26,368 bases of DNA from an uncultured Clostridia bacterium (GCA_947624945.1 CANQMJ010000015.1:1-26368); one strand, 5' to 3'. Positions 8,261 through 16,496 are shown, counted from the stretch's first letter. The notes: generated by a model not told the origin, from the sequence alone. Numbers and translations are program-made.

Positions 8261-10621
8261 TCAGCCGAAATTCTGCTCGGTGCGCTCTATGATCTCGTCC
8301 TGAAGCGCGCGGGAGAGGTTGCGGAAGTGGTCGGAATATCCGGCGACGCGCACGATAAGGTCGCGGTATTCGTCGGGATGCGCCTGTGCGTCGAGCAACG
8401 TCTGACGGTCGATGACGTTGAACTGGATGTGGTGACCGTCCATAGCGAAATAGGAGCGTATGAGCGCCGCGAGATTGGACAGTCCGTCTTTGCCGGCGAG
8501 TACGGCGGGCGTGAACTTCTGATTCAGAAGCGTGCCGCCTGTGCGCAGATGGTCCATCTTTGCACACGAACGGATGACGGCGGTAGGACCGTGAGTGTCA
8601 GCGCCTTTATCGGGGGATATTCCCTCCGACACGGGCTTAGCCGCGAGTCTGCCGTTAGGAGATGCGAGCATGACCTCGCCGAAGTAGACGTGGCACGTCG
8701 TCGGCAGCATGTTTACGCGGTACTGTCCGCCGCGCACGTTCGGTCTGCCGGTGACTGTCTTCTGATAGAAGTTGAACACGTCCTTCATTATGTCGTCGGC
8801 GTAATCGTCGTCATTGCCGTAGAAAGGCGTAGACGAGCGGATCGTGTGGAACATATCGGGCGCATTTTCGAAGTTCGTCTCCATCGCGTCGACGAGCTCG
8901 CGAAGCGTGAAATCGTGGTCGTCATAGACGTGGCGTTTGATGGACGAGAGCGAGTCTGTGATAGTGCCGATGCCGACGCCCTGCAGATACGATGTGTTGT
9001 AGCGTGCGCCGCCGGCATTGTAGTCTTTGCCTGTCGCTATGCAGTCGTTGGTGATTATCGAGAGGAAGGGAACAGGCATATAGTCGGCGTAAATGCGCTC
9101 GATGACGGCGCTGCCCGTCAGTTTTATGTCGATGAAATGCTCCATCTGACGGCAGAACGCGTCGTAGAGCTTTTCATATGAGTCGAAGTCCTCAGGATTG
9201 CCAAGCTGCAGACCTATCGTCTTGCCTGTGTAGTGGTCGTAGCCGTTGTAGAGCGTCAGTTCGAGTATCTTCGGAATGTTGAAGTATCCGGTCAGAATAT
9301 ACGCCTCGTTGCCGAACGCACCTGTCTCGACGCATCCGCTCGTGCCGCCCTTGCGTGCGTCAGCGAGCGTTTTGCCCGCCGCCATAAGCTCGGAGATTAT
9401 TGCCTCGGTGTTGTAGAACGCGGGCTGTCCCCACCCCTTTGACGCGATCTCGCATGCGCGCATGAGGAATTTGTTCGGCGTTTTGCGGCTTATCTGCACG
9501 TTTGAGCTCGGCTGGAGCAGTTTCATCTCGTCCATGCAGTCTAGGATAAGGTACGATACAGGATTGACGCCGTCCTCGCCGTCAGGCGTGATGCCGCCCG
9601 TGTTGATGTTGGCGAAGTCGGTGTATGTGCCGCTCTCCTTGAGCGTCACGCCAACCTTCGGCGGCGCGGGTTGATTGTTGAACTTGACCCACAGACACTC
9701 AAGCAGCTCGAGCGCGTGGTCGTCGTCGAGCGCACCGCGTTCGACGTCGCGGCGATAGAACGGATAGACGTGCTGGTCAAGTCTGCCGGGCGAGTATGCG
9801 TCCCACGGGTTGAGCTCGCTCGTGACGCACAGATGCACGAACCAGTACATCTGAAGCGCCTGATGGAACGTCTGCGGCGCGTGCTCGGGCACGACTGCGC
9901 AGTTGTCGGCGATAGTCAAAAGGTCGGATTTCCATGATTCGTCCGTCTCTGCCTCGGCAAGTTCGCGCGCGAGCGCTTCGTATCTGTGACCGAGCGTGAT
10001 TATAGCGTCGCACGCGATGCTCATTGCGCTGAGCTGCTCGCGGCGGCGGTATGCCTCGGGGTCGTGCTGATAGTCGAGCGCCGCGATAGCGTCGGCGATG
10101 TCCTTTTTATAGTCGGCGAAGCCTTTGTTGTATATCTTATCCGAGCAGACGGTGTGACCGGGACCGCGCTGTTCCATGAATTCGGTGAAAATGCCCGCCG
10201 CGTAAGCGTCACGCCATTCGTCGGTCATGACGGAGAGGATGCGGTGACGGATCGAGCGGTTCTCCCAGTATGGGATTATCTCCTTTGCATGCCACTCGCG
10301 CTGTTCTTCCGTATTCCTGAAGAATATGATCTCGCGGTCGTTCATGATCTGCAGATCCTCGACCGTGTGGCAGCAAAGCTCGGGGAACGTGGGCGCCGCC
10401 TGCGGCTTGTCGCCCTTTTCGCCGACGATAAGCTCGCCGCGCTCTATATAGAGCGAGCGGTTCTCCATGAAATGGCGAAGCGCGAGCGCGCGCATCTCCG
10501 GCACGGAGACGGAGCCCTCCCACATCTTATATGCTTCGGTGAAATATTTCGCGCGTTCCATCGAGATAGACGGCACAGCAGTCGTGCTGATCTCACGTAA
10601 GCGTTTAACTCTGTCTGTCAT
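8261..10621 (-). CDS. hypD: Glycyl radical enzyme, probable trans-4-hydroxy-L-proline dehydratase
   Basis: HypD removes water from trans-4-hydroxy-L-proline to give 1-pyrroline-5-carboxylate, a strictly anaerobic cytosolic reaction. The 786-residue product has the radical Gly761 in RVAGYSDHF and the catalytic Cys430-x-Glu432 in GGTSGCVETGAFG. From memory, Clostridioides difficile HypD (789 aa) uses H160, D278, S334, F340, C434, E436, Y450, T645 and G765. Here H156, D274, S330, F336, C430, E432, Y446, T641 and G761 are present, all shifted by exactly 4, which supports this assignment over pyruvate formate-lyase, glycerol dehydratase or the longer arylacetate decarboxylases (about 900 aa, with a small subunit). 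A strong AAGGAGTG site (revcomp 10629-10636) is 7 bases from the ATG. The activase gene lies 61 bases upstream. No proC gene is adjacent. Confidence 0.88.
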   Translation of the reverse strand: MTDRVKRLREISTTAVPSISMERAKYFTEAYKMWEGSVSVPEMRALALRHFMENRSLYIERGELIVGEKGDKPQAAPTFPELCCHTVEDLQIMNDREIIFFRNTEEQREWHAKEIIPYWENRSIRHRILSVMTDEWRDAYAAGIFTEFMEQRGPGHTVCSDKIYNKGFADYKKDIADAIAALDYQHDPEAYRRREQLSAMSIACDAIITLGHRYEALARELAEAETDESWKSDLLTIADNCAVVPEHAPQTFHQALQMYWFVHLCVTSELNPWDAYSPGRLDQHVYPFYRRDVERGALDDDHALELLECLWVKFNNQPAPPKVGVTLKESGTYTDFANINTGGITPDGEDGVNPVSYLILDCMDEMKLLQPSSNVQISRKTPNKFLMRACEIASKGWGQPAFYNTEAIISELMAAGKTLADARKGGTSGCVETGAFGNEAYILTGYFNIPKILELTLYNGYDHYTGKTIGLQLGNPEDFDSYEKLYDAFCRQMEHFIDIKLTGSAVIERIYADYMPVPFLSIITNDCIATGKDYNAGGARYNTSYLQGVGIGTITDSLSSIKRHVYDDHDFTLRELVDAMETNFENAPDMFHTIRSSTPFYGNDDDYADDIMKDVFNFYQKTVTGRPNVRGGQYRVNMLPTTCHVYFGEVMLASPNGRLAAKPVSEGISPDKGADTHGPTAVIRSCAKMDHLRTGGTLLNQKFTPAVLAGKDGLSNLAALIRSYFAMDGHHIQFNVIDRQTLLDAQAHPDEYRDLIVRVAGYSDHFRNLSRALQDEIIERTEQNFG

Positions 10622-10651
10622 AAAACATCACTCCTTCTTTATTTCTAAGTA

Positions 10652-10679
10652 ATTATCTTTATGATTATCGTATTGTCTA
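10652..10679 (-). promoter_or_regulatory. Possible internal promoter ahead of the glycyl radical enzyme gene
   Basis: In the 61-base, AT-rich gap between the activase and hypD, the minus strand reads TAGACA (10674-10679), a 16-base spacer and GATAAT (10652-10657), each 5 of 6 to consensus. Such a promoter would allow more enzyme than activase to be made. AT-rich gaps give chance matches, so this is tentative. Confidence 0.35.
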
Positions 10680-10682
10680 ATT

Positions 10683-11603
10683 TTATCCGCCGATGCGGAC
10701 GTCGCGTATGCCGTGCGACAAAAGCTTTGAACGAAGCGCCTCGAGCTTTTCCTGCGACGGCGTCGTGAACGACTGCGACGAAAGCCAGCCGAGCGATTTG
10801 CGCTTGTAGATGCCAGTGTTATGATACGGTAAGAGGTGCAGCCGCTCGAAGCATACACCGTCAAGCACTTGCGCGAGCGCGTCCATGTCGTCGTCGGTGC
10901 AGTTGGCGACCGGTTCAATAACCGGTACGCGTATGATGATGCGCGCGCCGTCGTCGGAGAGTGTGCGCAGATTCGATAATATCAGCGAGTTGTCGACGCC
11001 AGTCAGCTTCATGTGCTTTTCACTGTCGACGGATTTTATATCGTAGAGAAACGCGTCGGTATACGGCAGCACGGCGGCTATTTTTTCATACGGCGCATAC
11101 CCGCTCGTGTCGATGTTGACGTCGATGTCCTCGCGTTTAAGCTCTTGCAGAAGCGGGAGCAGGAAGTCGAGACTCTGCGCCATGACCTCGCCGCCCGACA
11201 GCGTAACGCCGCCGCCCGACTGTTCGTAGAACATTCTGTCAGCGACGCAGATCTTGACTATCTCATCGACCGTCATAGGCTTGCCCGCGATGGCGCGCGC
11301 GTCAGCGTGGCACACGGGTACGCACTTGCCGCACGCGGTACATGCGGCGAAATCTTCAACGGCGCGTCCGTCGTAAAAGGATATTGCGCCGTTTGGACAA
11401 GCGGCGGCGCATCTGCCGCAGCCGACGCATTTTTCGGCGCTGTAAAGAAGCGACGGAGACGAAGCCGCACCCTCGGGGTTATGGCACCATGCGCATGAAA
11501 GCGGGCAGCCGGAGAAAAAAACTGTCGTCCGTATGCCGTCGCCGTCGTGAACGGAGAATCGCTGTATGTTGAATACGTTAGTCGTTTCCGCCGCCGTTTT
11601 CAT
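10683..11603 (-). CDS. hypE: Glycyl-radical enzyme activating protein (radical SAM), probable HypD activase
   Basis: Activases use S-adenosylmethionine and a 4Fe-4S cluster to place the glycyl radical on the partner enzyme. The product is 306 residues. The radical-SAM cysteines are C33-x3-C37-x2-C40 in FSGCPLSCAWCHNPEG, preceded by the typical start FNIQRFSVHDGDGIRTTVFF. A ferredoxin-like insertion with two further 4Fe-4S sites follows: C59, C62, C65, C69 and C88, C91, C94, C98. This two-cluster insertion separates activases of dehydratase/decarboxylase-type glycyl radical enzymes from the short PFL activase. It is the first gene of the operon, ahead of the enzyme it presumably activates, behind a perfect consensus promoter. 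The symbol rests on the adjacent hypD assignment. Confidence 0.85.
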   Translation of the reverse strand: MKTAAETTNVFNIQRFSVHDGDGIRTTVFFSGCPLSCAWCHNPEGAASSPSLLYSAEKCVGCGRCAAACPNGAISFYDGRAVEDFAACTACGKCVPVCHADARAIAGKPMTVDEIVKICVADRMFYEQSGGGVTLSGGEVMAQSLDFLLPLLQELKREDIDVNIDTSGYAPYEKIAAVLPYTDAFLYDIKSVDSEKHMKLTGVDNSLILSNLRTLSDDGARIIIRVPVIEPVANCTDDDMDALAQVLDGVCFERLHLLPYHNTGIYKRKSLGWLSSQSFTTPSQEKLEALRSKLLSHGIRDVRIGG

Positions 11604-11632
11604 GCCTGACCCCCACTTTGTCTTACATGGAT

Positions 11633-11661
11633 ATTATATATTCGGGCGCGGTGTTTGTCAA
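11633..11661 (-). promoter_or_regulatory. Perfect-consensus vegetative sigma promoter for the hypE-hypD-PHP operon
   Basis: On the minus strand TTGACA (11656-11661), a 17-base spacer and TATAAT (11633-11638) match the sigma-70/sigma-A consensus at all 12 positions with ideal spacing. The predicted start, near 11626, leaves a leader of about 22 bases before the hypE ATG (11601-11603). Such a strong promoter on a catabolic operon suggests control by a repressor or activator. Confidence 0.85.
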
Positions 11662-11692
11662 TAAGTTGGGACTAAGAATTTTAGGCAAATGC

Positions 11693-11712
11693 TCACAATT
11701 TTGCAAGTGTGA
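11693..11712. promoter_or_regulatory. Imperfect palindrome upstream of the hyp operon promoter (possible operator)
   Basis: TCACA (11693-11697) and TGTGA (11708-11712) form an inverted repeat with 10 bases between, centred about 76 bases before the predicted transcription start. The position would suit an activator site. It is short and imperfect inside, and could be chance. Confidence 0.3.
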
Positions 11713-11719
11713 TATGTGC

Positions 11720-11751
11720 AAAAATGCCGCAGAGCGTCAAACCCTGCGGCG
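11720..11751 (-). terminator. Intrinsic terminator after peptidase T
   Basis: On the minus strand a 7-bp GC stem (GCCGCAG / CTGCGGC, at 11744-11750 and 11726-11732) with an 11-base loop is followed by A and then five T (complement of AAAAA at 11720-11724). It lies 44 bases beyond the pepT stop and separates that operon from the hyp promoter. Confidence 0.8.
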
Positions 11752-11794
11752 TTTCTATTGAATTTTGCAGGATTACGGCACTGCCTATGCAAAA

Positions 11795-13069
11795 TCAGAC
11801 CTTTACCGCGTCCGTTATGATGCGGTGTACGATGTCGGTGCAGGTGGTGAGGTCCGCAATAGGCAGAAACTCAAAACGCGAATGGCAGTTGACGCCGCCG
11901 GTCGGAAGATTGGGGCAGGGAAGTCCCATAAACGACAGCCGTGCACCGTCGGTGCCGCCGCGTATCGGCATTTCGTTGATGTCGAGTCCGAGCGAGCGCA
12001 TCGCGGCGCGTGCGCGTTCGAGAATGTGTTCGTTCTCGGGCTTCGTCAATATCTCTGCCATGTTGCGGTACGTATCGACGATCTCGACCTCGGCGACGTC
12101 GCCGTATTCGCGGTTTATCATAGCGACTGAGTCGCGCATCTGCGATTTGCGGCGCTCGAGTATTTCGCCCGAGTGGTCGCGGATTATGTAGTGAAGAACA
12201 GCGTTTTCAACGTCGCCCGACATCGAGCAGAGATGGAAGAAGCCTTCGCGTCCCTCCGTCTTTTCGGGGACTTCGTCCTGCGGCAGGAGCGAATGAAGCT
12301 TTGCCGCTATCGCGCACGCGTTCTTCATCTTGCCTTTAGCGGTGCCGGGGTGCATGGAGATGCCGTGTATCGTCACTGTCGCCGCCGCGCCGTTGAAGCA
12401 TTCGTATTCGAGCTCACCCGGCGCGCCGCCGTCCACGGTGTATGCGAAGTCAGCGCCGAATCCCTCGATGTCGAAGTGATCGGCGCCGCGTCCGATCTCC
12501 TCGTCCGGAGTGAACGCGATCATGACTCGTCCGTGATGCTCTCCCGATTTTATAACGTCCTCGACGGCGGTTATTATCTCGGCGATCCCGGCTTTGTCGT
12601 CGGCTCCGAGCAGCGTTTTGCCGTCGGTGCAGATGAGGCACTGATGCTGATATTTGTCAAGGATCGGATGTTCGTCGCGGCGCATGAGGATAAATTCGTC
12701 CTCATTTAACAGTATGTCGCCGCCCGAGTATATGACCATTTGCGGAACGATATTCTCCCCCGAGCATGCGTCAGACGTGTCCATGTGGGCTATGAAGCCG
12801 ATAGTCGGCACATCGTCTGGCACGCCTTCGCTTGCGGGCAGGCACGCGTATACATAGCCGTACTCGTCGAGTTTGACGTCTTCGAGTCCGATAGACTCAA
12901 GTTCGTCGCGTATGTGACGTGCGAGGTCGAGCTGGCACTCGGTAGACGGCGTCGTTTCGGACGTCTCGCTCGACGTCGTCGGATACGATACATAGTCGAG
13001 GAAACGCTCGTATGCGTTCATGTTGTACTTTTTCGTCCACTCGGGAAGCAGTTCTTCACAGCAGCACAT
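11795..13069 (-). CDS. pepT: Peptidase T (tripeptide aminopeptidase)
   Basis: PepT is a cytosolic dinuclear-zinc M20 peptidase that removes the N-terminal residue from tripeptides. Visible motifs are H95 and D97 in GFIAHMDTSDA, LLGADDKAG (residues 154-161), the catalytic E190-E191 in FTPDEEIGRGADHFD, and the C-terminal RGGTDGARLSFMGLPCPN with a later metal His in NCHSRFEF. The product from the first ATG is 424 residues; family members start nearer to Met17 (13021, MNAYERFLDYV), giving 408 residues. I kept 13069 because AGAGG stands 7 bases upstream and the preceding gene's TAA is only 2 bases away, which fits coupling, while 13021 has no good ribosome site. It is the last gene before the terminator at 11720-11751. 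Confidence 0.92.
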   Translation of the reverse strand: MCCCEELLPEWTKKYNMNAYERFLDYVSYPTTSSETSETTPSTECQLDLARHIRDELESIGLEDVKLDEYGYVYACLPASEGVPDDVPTIGFIAHMDTSDACSGENIVPQMVIYSGGDILLNEDEFILMRRDEHPILDKYQHQCLICTDGKTLLGADDKAGIAEIITAVEDVIKSGEHHGRVMIAFTPDEEIGRGADHFDIEGFGADFAYTVDGGAPGELEYECFNGAAATVTIHGISMHPGTAKGKMKNACAIAAKLHSLLPQDEVPEKTEGREGFFHLCSMSGDVENAVLHYIIRDHSGEILERRKSQMRDSVAMINREYGDVAEVEIVDTYRNMAEILTKPENEHILERARAAMRSLGLDINEMPIRGGTDGARLSFMGLPCPNLPTGGVNCHSRFEFLPIADLTTCTDIVHRIITDAVKV

Positions 13070-13071
13070 GT

Positions 13072-14205
13072 TTACGCCTCTTTTGTGAGCGATTCAAGCT
13101 CTTGCTTTGCGCGCTGAAGGTCCTCAATAATGTGGAGTCCCTGCGGGCACTTCGATTCGCAAGCGCCGCATTTCAGGCACACGTCCGGCTTCGTCTCGGT
13201 TCTCATGCGCTTGTAGTCCCACGCGGTATGACGGTTTTCATAGCGTGCATACTGGTTCCATATGCCGAATACGCGCGGTATGTCGACGCCGCCGGGACAC
13301 GGCATGCAGTAGCGGCAGCCTGTGCAGCCGTTGCGGACGCGTGAGAGTATGATCTTGCGCGTTTTTTTGACAGCTTCGAATCCTTTTTCGTCGAGCGGCT
13401 CGAAGTTACCGAACGTTGCAAGGTTGTCCTCAAGCTGATCGAACTCGTTCATGCCCGAGAGTATAACATTGACGCCCTCGTGCGAGCCGACCCAGCGCAG
13501 CGCCCATGACGCAGCCGACGCGTCGGGCTTGATTTCGCGCAGCGGAGCCATGGCGTCGTCGGGTATGCGCGCGAGCGTGCCGCCCTTGACGGGTTCCATC
13601 ACTATTACGGGGATGCCGCGTTCACGGCACAGCTCGATGCCGCGAGTCGTCGCCTGGTCATGCTGATCCATGTAATTATACTGTATCTGGCAGAAATCCC
13701 AGTCGTCGCGCGCGTTGATGATGTGCTCGAATGCGTCGTAGTTGTCATGGAACGAGAAGCCGAGATGACGTATCTTGCCCTCGTCGCGCCATTTAGCGCA
13801 GCGGTCGACAATGCCGAGCGAGTTGATGCGGTCGAAGTTGCCGCGGTTCATCGCATGGAGCAGATAGAAGTCTATGTAGTCCATGCCGAGACGTTCGAGA
13901 TGCTCGGCGAATATCTTCTCTGCGTCCTCGGGCGATTTAAGGTCCCAGCAGGGCAGTTTCGTTGCGACGTAGTAGCTGTCGCGGGGATACTTCGACATAG
14001 CTTCGCCGAGTATCTTCTCGCTCTCGCCGCCGAGATAGACGTAGGCGGTGTCGAAGTAGTTGACGCCCGCCGCGTATGCGCGGTCAAGAAGCGCGTACGC
14101 CTTCGGTCTGTCGATCTTTCCCTCAGCGTCATTTGAGAATCTCATGCAGCCGAAGCCGAGCAGGGACGTCGAAATCCCCAGTTTTTCCATTTTGCGGTAT
14201 TCCAT
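13072..14205 (-). CDS. Aldo/keto reductase with C-terminal 4Fe-4S ferredoxin domain
   Basis: A 377-residue protein combining an aldo/keto reductase barrel with a ferredoxin-like tail (the COG1453 type). The reductase tetrad is visible: D52 and Y57 in YFDTAYVY, K83 in YYVATKLP, and H117 in DFYLLHAM. The tail carries two cysteine sets, CTGCRYCMPCP and CLKCGACESKCP, expected to bind 4Fe-4S clusters and suggesting that electrons come from or go to a ferredoxin rather than only NADPH. Substrates of this class are mostly unknown. The ATG at 14205 has AAAAGGAG 8 bases upstream; the frame stays open further upstream into the CotH gene but with no support. pepT follows after 2 bases, and the CotH-family gene ends 38 bases before it on the same strand. 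Confidence 0.9.
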   Translation of the reverse strand: MEYRKMEKLGISTSLLGFGCMRFSNDAEGKIDRPKAYALLDRAYAAGVNYFDTAYVYLGGESEKILGEAMSKYPRDSYYVATKLPCWDLKSPEDAEKIFAEHLERLGMDYIDFYLLHAMNRGNFDRINSLGIVDRCAKWRDEGKIRHLGFSFHDNYDAFEHIINARDDWDFCQIQYNYMDQHDQATTRGIELCRERGIPVIVMEPVKGGTLARIPDDAMAPLREIKPDASAASWALRWVGSHEGVNVILSGMNEFDQLEDNLATFGNFEPLDEKGFEAVKKTRKIILSRVRNGCTGCRYCMPCPGGVDIPRVFGIWNQYARYENRHTAWDYKRMRTETKPDVCLKCGACESKCPQGLHIIEDLQRAKQELESLTKEA

Positions 14206-14243
14206 TTTGTACTCCTTTTTATGTAAAATTTGGAATAAACATG

Positions 14244-16340
14244 TTATTTTATTTTGCGGCGCTTCTTCACCAAAGCCGCAGCGCCGCACGTGGCAAATAT
14301 TGCAGTAATTAATGTCCCCGTGCCGAGAGACGAACCGCATCCGCCCGATGCGGCAGGTTCCGTCTCGGGCACCGTCGTCTCGGTGACGGGCGGTTCCGTT
14401 TCCGGCGGGCGAAGCGCGTCCGCGTCGGCGGCAACGGCAGCCGAACGCATAGTTATCGTATCATCCGAGTAGATCGCGCCGCTCGCCCAGTCGAGGTATG
14501 CGTTATTCTTGCCGGACGCGACGTAGAAATACCGTTTTCCGTCGGCCGGGACTGTTATCGAATCGGAGTGATTGTTGTGGAGCGTATATTTAGACATGTC
14601 GCTGTCGTTCAGCACGTACCACATCGGATGCCCCGAGGACGTACCCTTGACGTTTGCCGTCATCGTGACAGTGCCGTCGTCGTTGAGAACGGCGTCGACG
14701 TCAAGACCGAGCAGATTCTTGTCCGACCATATCTTATTGTACCATGTGTGTTTGCGCGCGCGTACTGCATCGACGTACATCTGCGCAAGCTCGTCATAGT
14801 CCGATGTGTTCCAGCGCTTCTCGCTCATTTTCTGCGATTTTGCAACGTCGGAGATCGACGCTTTGATCGAGGCGTTCGCGTCGTCGAGCGCGTCGCGCAT
14901 CCGTTCGTTCTCGGTGTACATTACAGCCATGAAGTCGCCGTGCTGCCAAAGCTGTTCGCACCATGCATACTGCTGATCGACGAAATACGTGAACCACTGG
15001 CTCGTGCCGAAGAACGACTCGTCGGCAAGGTCGAACGACGTTGTTTCAAAGTCCCATACGGGGCCGAACGTCAGCTTCCCGTGCGCCGTTCCGTCCGCGT
15101 CCTTATACATGTACGTGCTCGTGCGGTAGAATTCAAAATTCTCGAAAAATGCATATACCAATGTCATGTCCGCCATACTTGCGACGTCCGCGTACTCGGA
15201 GTAGTGATGCCCCTCGGTAGAATATCCCGTCTCGGAATATATTGCGTCCTCGAGGTTCTGCACATAAGACGCTATGTATTGCACCATTTCCTGAGTGCAG
15301 GTCTCGGGCGTTTTGATGTGGAACGGTATGCCGTGCGATGTGATGAAGCCGCAGTCCTCGTACTGTTCATGCATGACCTCGAGCACGTAGCCGCCCGTGA
15401 TGTCGGTGCCGGCGGGTACCGTCGCTCCCTCGACGTATGAGTATTCGCGTATGCCGAGCGCAAGCGCGGGGTCGTCATTTTCCTTTTTGGAGTCACGTGA
15501 GCGGACTTTTTTAAGCTTTTCGCCGCCAGACACGCTGTCCTCGAGGTCGGTGACCTCGACAGCGCCTCCCGCGTTCATGCGTTCGCACAGAATGTAGACG
15601 CCGCGGTAGTCGCCGTTTACATAGAGGTCGACATAGTCGCCGACGATGCCGCAGTAGCCGTCGCCTGCGAGATTTGTGAACGTGCGGTACGCGTAAAGCT
15701 GCGACAGTCCCGTCATGTCGCGGCTCCAGTCGTTAAGACGCGGCGACAGAAGCACGTATTTCTTTATTTTGCCCGTGCCGTCGAGAAGCTCTGCCTTTTT
15801 CTCGAGCTTTACGTTGTATGAATTCTTGCGGCTTGTGTCGTTTGCGGGAGAAAACGAAGTCAGTCCGTGTCCCTTGAATGTGTCGAGTCCGGCCGCGTAG
15901 CGCGTTTTGCCGTCGCGGTCGATCATTATGAGCTTGCCCGACTCGGAGTTGTTTTTATTGCGGCATACGTTGATGAATGCTTGCTCACCGCCGTCGAGCT
16001 CGACGAATACGGCGCCGACGTTTCCGCCGTGCATGACGTTGATCTTATGCCCCTCGATTTCTACCTTGCCCGACGACGCGTCGACGGTCCATATCTTGCC
16101 CTCGCACAGTATATTGAGCGACTTTGTGTCGACCGACCCTGGGACAAACAGCGTCGGCGTACCGTTATAATCATGAGAGTAAATGCTGTGCTTCGCGCCT
16201 GTCACGCTGTCGGTGACTATGGCTTCTACGCCCTCGTTGTCGCCGATCTTGGCGGACGCGGTCATTGAAAACACGAGCGTCATTGCGACAAAAGTCAAAA
16301 GCATCAAAGTGAAAAACGATATTTTGTGCAGTGCTCTCAT
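14244..16340 (-). CDS. Secreted, C-terminally anchored CotH-family (atypical kinase) protein
   Basis: CotH proteins are atypical kinases, best known from Bacillus spore coats; exported versions are common in gut Clostridia. The 698-residue product starts with a signal peptide (about 1-30, ending TASA). CotH motifs follow: GDYVDLYVNGDYRGVYILCE, then ENFEFYRTSTYMYKD and GPVWDFETTSF (D430). The acidic positions usually written N-x-D and WDFD read N401-F-E403 and W429-D430-F-E432 here. A beta-rich module (about 570-640) and a Pro/Thr/Glu linker precede GGCGSSLGTG, a hydrophobic helix and KKRRKIK (666-698), an anchor-like tail without LPxTG. I chose the ATG at 16340 because GGAGGTG is 5 bases upstream; ATGs at 16361 and 16358 lack sites. 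It is divergent from trmO. Confidence 0.82.
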   Translation of the reverse strand: MRALHKISFFTLMLLTFVAMTLVFSMTASAKIGDNEGVEAIVTDSVTGAKHSIYSHDYNGTPTLFVPGSVDTKSLNILCEGKIWTVDASSGKVEIEGHKINVMHGGNVGAVFVELDGGEQAFINVCRNKNNSESGKLIMIDRDGKTRYAAGLDTFKGHGLTSFSPANDTSRKNSYNVKLEKKAELLDGTGKIKKYVLLSPRLNDWSRDMTGLSQLYAYRTFTNLAGDGYCGIVGDYVDLYVNGDYRGVYILCERMNAGGAVEVTDLEDSVSGGEKLKKVRSRDSKKENDDPALALGIREYSYVEGATVPAGTDITGGYVLEVMHEQYEDCGFITSHGIPFHIKTPETCTQEMVQYIASYVQNLEDAIYSETGYSTEGHHYSEYADVASMADMTLVYAFFENFEFYRTSTYMYKDADGTAHGKLTFGPVWDFETTSFDLADESFFGTSQWFTYFVDQQYAWCEQLWQHGDFMAVMYTENERMRDALDDANASIKASISDVAKSQKMSEKRWNTSDYDELAQMYVDAVRARKHTWYNKIWSDKNLLGLDVDAVLNDDGTVTMTANVKGTSSGHPMWYVLNDSDMSKYTLHNNHSDSITVPADGKRYFYVASGKNNAYLDWASGAIYSDDTITMRSAAVAADADALRPPETEPPVTETTVPETEPAASGGCGSSLGTGTLITAIFATCGAAALVKKRRKIK

Positions 16341-16378
16341 CGCACCACCTCCGCGCATCATATTTGTCTATATTAAAC

Positions 16379-16407
16379 ATTATACAGCATAATGCGTGCG
16401 ATTTCCA
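16379..16407 (-). promoter_or_regulatory. Probable promoter of the CotH-family gene
   Basis: On the minus strand a perfect TATAAT (16379-16384) is preceded by a 17-base spacer and TGGAAA (16402-16407, 4 of 6 to TTGACA). The predicted start, near 16372, leaves about a 32-base leader that contains the GGAGGTG ribosome site. Confidence 0.6.
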
Positions 16408-16437
16408 TAGGCAAACGCATACATTTATGAGTTTTTC

Positions 16438-16466
16438 TTGAATTTTCAGCGCTTACATGATAAAAT
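16438..16466 (+). promoter_or_regulatory. Probable promoter of trmO
   Basis: TTGAAT (16438-16443), a 17-base spacer and TAAAAT (16461-16466) lie 31 bases before the trmO ATG. Each box has one or two mismatches to consensus. It faces away from the CotH promoter. Confidence 0.6.
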
Positions 16467-16496
16467 CGGAATAAGCAGTTATTGAAAGGATATTTT

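Noticed and set aside
8132..9181. A 349-codon open frame on the plus strand opposite hypD
   Set aside because: It lies wholly inside well-supported minus-strand genes and has a shadow-type composition.
14256..14287. GCGGCGC / GCGCCGC inverted repeat at the end of the CotH-family gene as a terminator
   Set aside because: On the transcribed minus strand it is followed by AAAATAAAAT rather than a T run, and it lies within the coding sequence.
14206..14340. Longer N-terminus for the Fe-S aldo/keto reductase
   Set aside because: ATG 14205 has a strong AAAAGGAG site and starts at the family's normal position; the extension overlaps the preceding gene.
14568..15440. A 290-codon open frame on the plus strand opposite the CotH-family gene
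   Set aside because: Composition typical of an antisense shadow in a GC-rich genome; no motif and no ribosome site.
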